Positions 5,284-6,956 of a stretch of 6,956 bases of DNA are shown piece after piece (the stretch's first letter is position 1; each line of letters opens with the position of its first letter). Source of the DNA: an uncultured Lachnospiraceae bacterium (GTDB lineage Bacteria > Bacillota > Clostridia > Lachnospirales > Lachnospiraceae); assembly GCA_910585935.1 (NCBI GenBank), contig CAJUHN010000213.1:1-6956 (forward strand), read 5' to 3'. A model generated the notes under the pieces. The model was not told where the DNA came from, ran no database searches, and saw only the letters and a list, made by a program, of their open reading frames with translations. The translations under genes were made by a program, and so were the position numbers.

Positions 5284-6743
5284 TAGAACTTCGTCTAAAT
5301 CAGGAAAATTTTGAATATGATATCTATTCTTTGCTCAAAGCATTTTATCCAAAAGAAGTGATAGGAAAGAATTTAAAAGAAGCAGAGATGATTTTGGATA
5401 TTCAGTACAAAGAATATGAAATCATAGTCACGATAAAAAAGAGAGAAGAAAAAAGTGATATGGCTGCGGAAGAGAGAAAAACCGCAGCTAAAACTATTTC
5501 TATAAAGGGAATAGAGAAAAAGGAATGTAAAAATCTTTTAAAAAAAGCTGTGTATGAATTATTACAAGAAGAAACAAAAAAGGAATTGCCTTGGGGAACA
5601 TTGACAGGAATACGACCGACTAAGATTCCATTCGCACTATTTCAACAGAAGAAAAGTGAGGAAGAAATTATTTCTTATATGAGGGATACTTATCTGGCGA
5701 GTCAGAAGAAGATCGCAATGAGTATAGAGATAGCGAAAAGAGAACAGGAGATTTTAAAAGAGATTGATTATAAAGATGGATATAGTTTATATGTAGGGAT
5801 TCCATTCTGTCCGAGCAGATGTTTATATTGCTCCTTTACATCTTATCCATTAGCTGCTTGGGAAAAACATGTAGGGGAATATATGAAAGCACTAGAGCGA
5901 GAAATTTGCTTTGTGGCAGAAGTGATGAAAGAAAAGCATCTGAATACGATTTATATTGGAGGCGGTACACCTACCAGTTTAAATCCAGAACAATTAGAAC
6001 AGTTACTTAAGACATTGACCGAGAGGTTTGATTTACAGTATAATCAAGAATTTACTGTGGAAGCAGGGCGTCCAGACAGTATTACCAGAGAGAAATTAAT
6101 GGTGTTAAAGAAGTATGGAGTGACGAGAATCTCTGTGAATCCACAGACCATGAGGCAGAAAACTTTGGATTTCATCGGAAGAAAACATACTGTACAACAG
6201 ACAAAAGAAGCATTTTGGCTGGCGAGAGAATGTGGATTTGATAATATCAATATGGATTTGATTATGGGGCTTTTAGGAGAAACAAGAGAAGATATGGAAT
6301 ATACGATGGAGGAAATTAAAAAATTAAAACCAGACAGCCTCACCGTCCATGCACTGGCGATTAAGAGAGCATCTAGATTAAACGAATTGAGGGAAGAATA
6401 TAAAGATTATGTTTCTGTTCATGATGAAGAGATTGCTCAGATGACAGAGAGATATGCCAGAGAGATGGAATTAGCGCCTTATTATTTATATCGTCAGAAA
6501 AATATGGCAGGTAATTTAGAAAATGTAGGTTATGCGAGTCTTGACATAAAAAAGGCAGGTATATACAATATACTCATGATGGAGGAGAAACAGGACATCA
6601 TAGCATTGGGAGCAGGTTCTATTTCCAAGCGAGTTTATCCGAACGGACAGATTGAGCGGTGTGAGAATGTGAAAGATGTTTCCCAGTATATTGAGAGAAT
6701 CGAGGAAATGATAGAAAGAAAACGTGTGTTATTAGAAGATTAA
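5280..6743 (+). CDS. hemZ: Radical SAM protein HemZ (coproporphyrinogen dehydrogenase family)
   Basis: Radical S-adenosylmethionine enzyme of the HemN/HemW/HemZ group, usually annotated as oxygen-independent coproporphyrinogen III dehydrogenase. The 487-residue protein has a HemZ-type N-terminal part with LPWGTLTGIRPTK (103-115), then the cluster motif C-PSR-C-LY-C (Cys177, Cys181, Cys184), the SAM-binding GGGTPTS (227-233), NPQTM (287-291), NMDLIMGLLGE (324-334), and the C-terminal YRQKNMAGNLENVGY (404-418) typical of HemZ. The sequence before the cluster reads YVGIPFC, where HemN and HemW have His in place of Gly. The extra Cys of HemN (CxxxCxxCxC) is absent. The family is therefore clear, but the heme-pathway activity is inherited annotation. 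It is the last gene of the rel-MBL-hemZ group, and no intrinsic terminator follows directly. Confidence 0.93.
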   Translation: MIELRLNQENFEYDIYSLLKAFYPKEVIGKNLKEAEMILDIQYKEYEIIVTIKKREEKSDMAAEERKTAAKTISIKGIEKKECKNLLKKAVYELLQEETKKELPWGTLTGIRPTKIPFALFQQKKSEEEIISYMRDTYLASQKKIAMSIEIAKREQEILKEIDYKDGYSLYVGIPFCPSRCLYCSFTSYPLAAWEKHVGEYMKALEREICFVAEVMKEKHLNTIYIGGGTPTSLNPEQLEQLLKTLTERFDLQYNQEFTVEAGRPDSITREKLMVLKKYGVTRISVNPQTMRQKTLDFIGRKHTVQQTKEAFWLARECGFDNINMDLIMGLLGETREDMEYTMEEIKKLKPDSLTVHALAIKRASRLNELREEYKDYVSVHDEEIAQMTERYAREMELAPYYLYRQKNMAGNLENVGYASLDIKKAGIYNILMMEEKQDIIALGAGSISKRVYPNGQIERCENVKDVSQYIERIEEMIERKRVLLED

Positions 6744-6888
6744 AAATTCAAAATTCGGACTAAAATTATTGAGTGTGATGCGGATTTAGGGTACAACAAA
6801 AATACCAGAAGTCCAACAAAATCAGTGTAAATTCATAGATTTATATAGGTAATTGCGGAAGTCAAAAGGGGACGCTGCGGCAAAGAAG
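6744..6888. other. AT-rich gene-free region after hemZ
   Basis: No gene is seen and no GC-rich hairpin with a T-tract follows the hemZ stop codon. In many Lachnospiraceae hisS and aspS come next; here non-coding DNA and a repeat intervene. The last part (about 6853-6888) becomes more GC-rich and leads into the repeat, probably forming its outer arm. Confidence 0.6.
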
Positions 6889-6956
6889 TATTCCAACGAA
6901 GCCACGCTCTCGCTCCGTTCCAGACGTAGCGGTACTAAATTCGCCGTTTCGCTTCT
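6889..6956. repeat. Palindromic repeat, copy 2, cut by the window edge
   Basis: Positions 6889-6944 match the reverse complement of 469-525 with 53 of 57 aligned columns identical (three substitutions and a one-base gap). Shared words include TATTCCAACGAAGCC, CGCTCTCGCTCCGTTCCAG and TACTAAATTCGC. The last 12 nt (GCCGTTTCGCTT and beyond) should be the first half of the tip hairpin, and the second arm lies outside the window. The bases left of the core, GCGGCAAAGAAG, differ completely from the outer arm of copy 1. The true left border is therefore probably some way left of 6889, perhaps near 6871. Confidence 0.8.

Noticed and set aside
6769..6797. TTGAGT-N17-TACAAC as a promoter after hemZ
   Set aside because: Both boxes match only 4 of 6, and no gene is visible downstream within the window.
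392..6956. Composite transposon with the two inverted repeats as ends
   Set aside because: The five genes between are mostly conserved housekeeping genes in their usual order, there is no transposase, and the shared core is only about 56 nt.

Overview
The window is AT-rich chromosomal DNA from a low-GC Gram-positive anaerobe, most probably a clostridium of the Lachnospiraceae type. This rests on the A/T-biased codon use, purine-rich Shine-Dalgarno sites, sigma-A-like promoters, and the clostridial gene order apt - rel - metallo-beta-lactamase-fold hydrolase - hemZ. The assignment comes from gene order and protein style, not from a database match. All five convincing genes lie on the + strand and occupy about 730-6743.

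Region by region: 1-729 holds no convincing gene. It contains a possible decayed repeat tip (15-46), a small stem-loop (267-294), a large imperfect palindrome (392-542) and a good promoter (595-623). Then come apt (730-1260, adenine salvage), a hairpin without a U-tract (1283-1321), an alpha/beta-hydrolase esterase (1343-2173), a second promoter (2214-2242), the bifunctional (p)ppGpp synthetase/hydrolase gene (2269-4587), a glyoxalase-II-like hydrolase (4624-5283) and hemZ (5280-6743). The last three are tightly packed, with a 36-nt gap and then a 4-nt ATGA overlap, and probably form one transcript. The right end (6744-6956) is gene-free and enters a second copy of the palindromic repeat in opposite orientation, cut by the window edge.

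Functionally this is mainly core metabolism. Apt makes AMP from adenine and PRPP, which touches the same purine nucleotide pools that Rel uses and controls. Rel makes and destroys the stringent-response alarmone and keeps both sets of catalytic residues. The MBL hydrolase and HemZ are conserved companions of rel in clostridia without a proven functional link. The esterase is the odd member, sitting between apt and rel, with a hairpin on one side and a fresh promoter on the other.

I see no new multi-gene system here. The most interesting material is non-coding: a repeat family with a conserved core arm of about 56 nt (53 of 57 aligned columns identical between the two copies). Copy 1 has a 25-bp perfectly paired outer stem whose sequence differs from the corresponding flank of copy 2. 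This gives a sharp prediction about the sequence just beyond the right edge.
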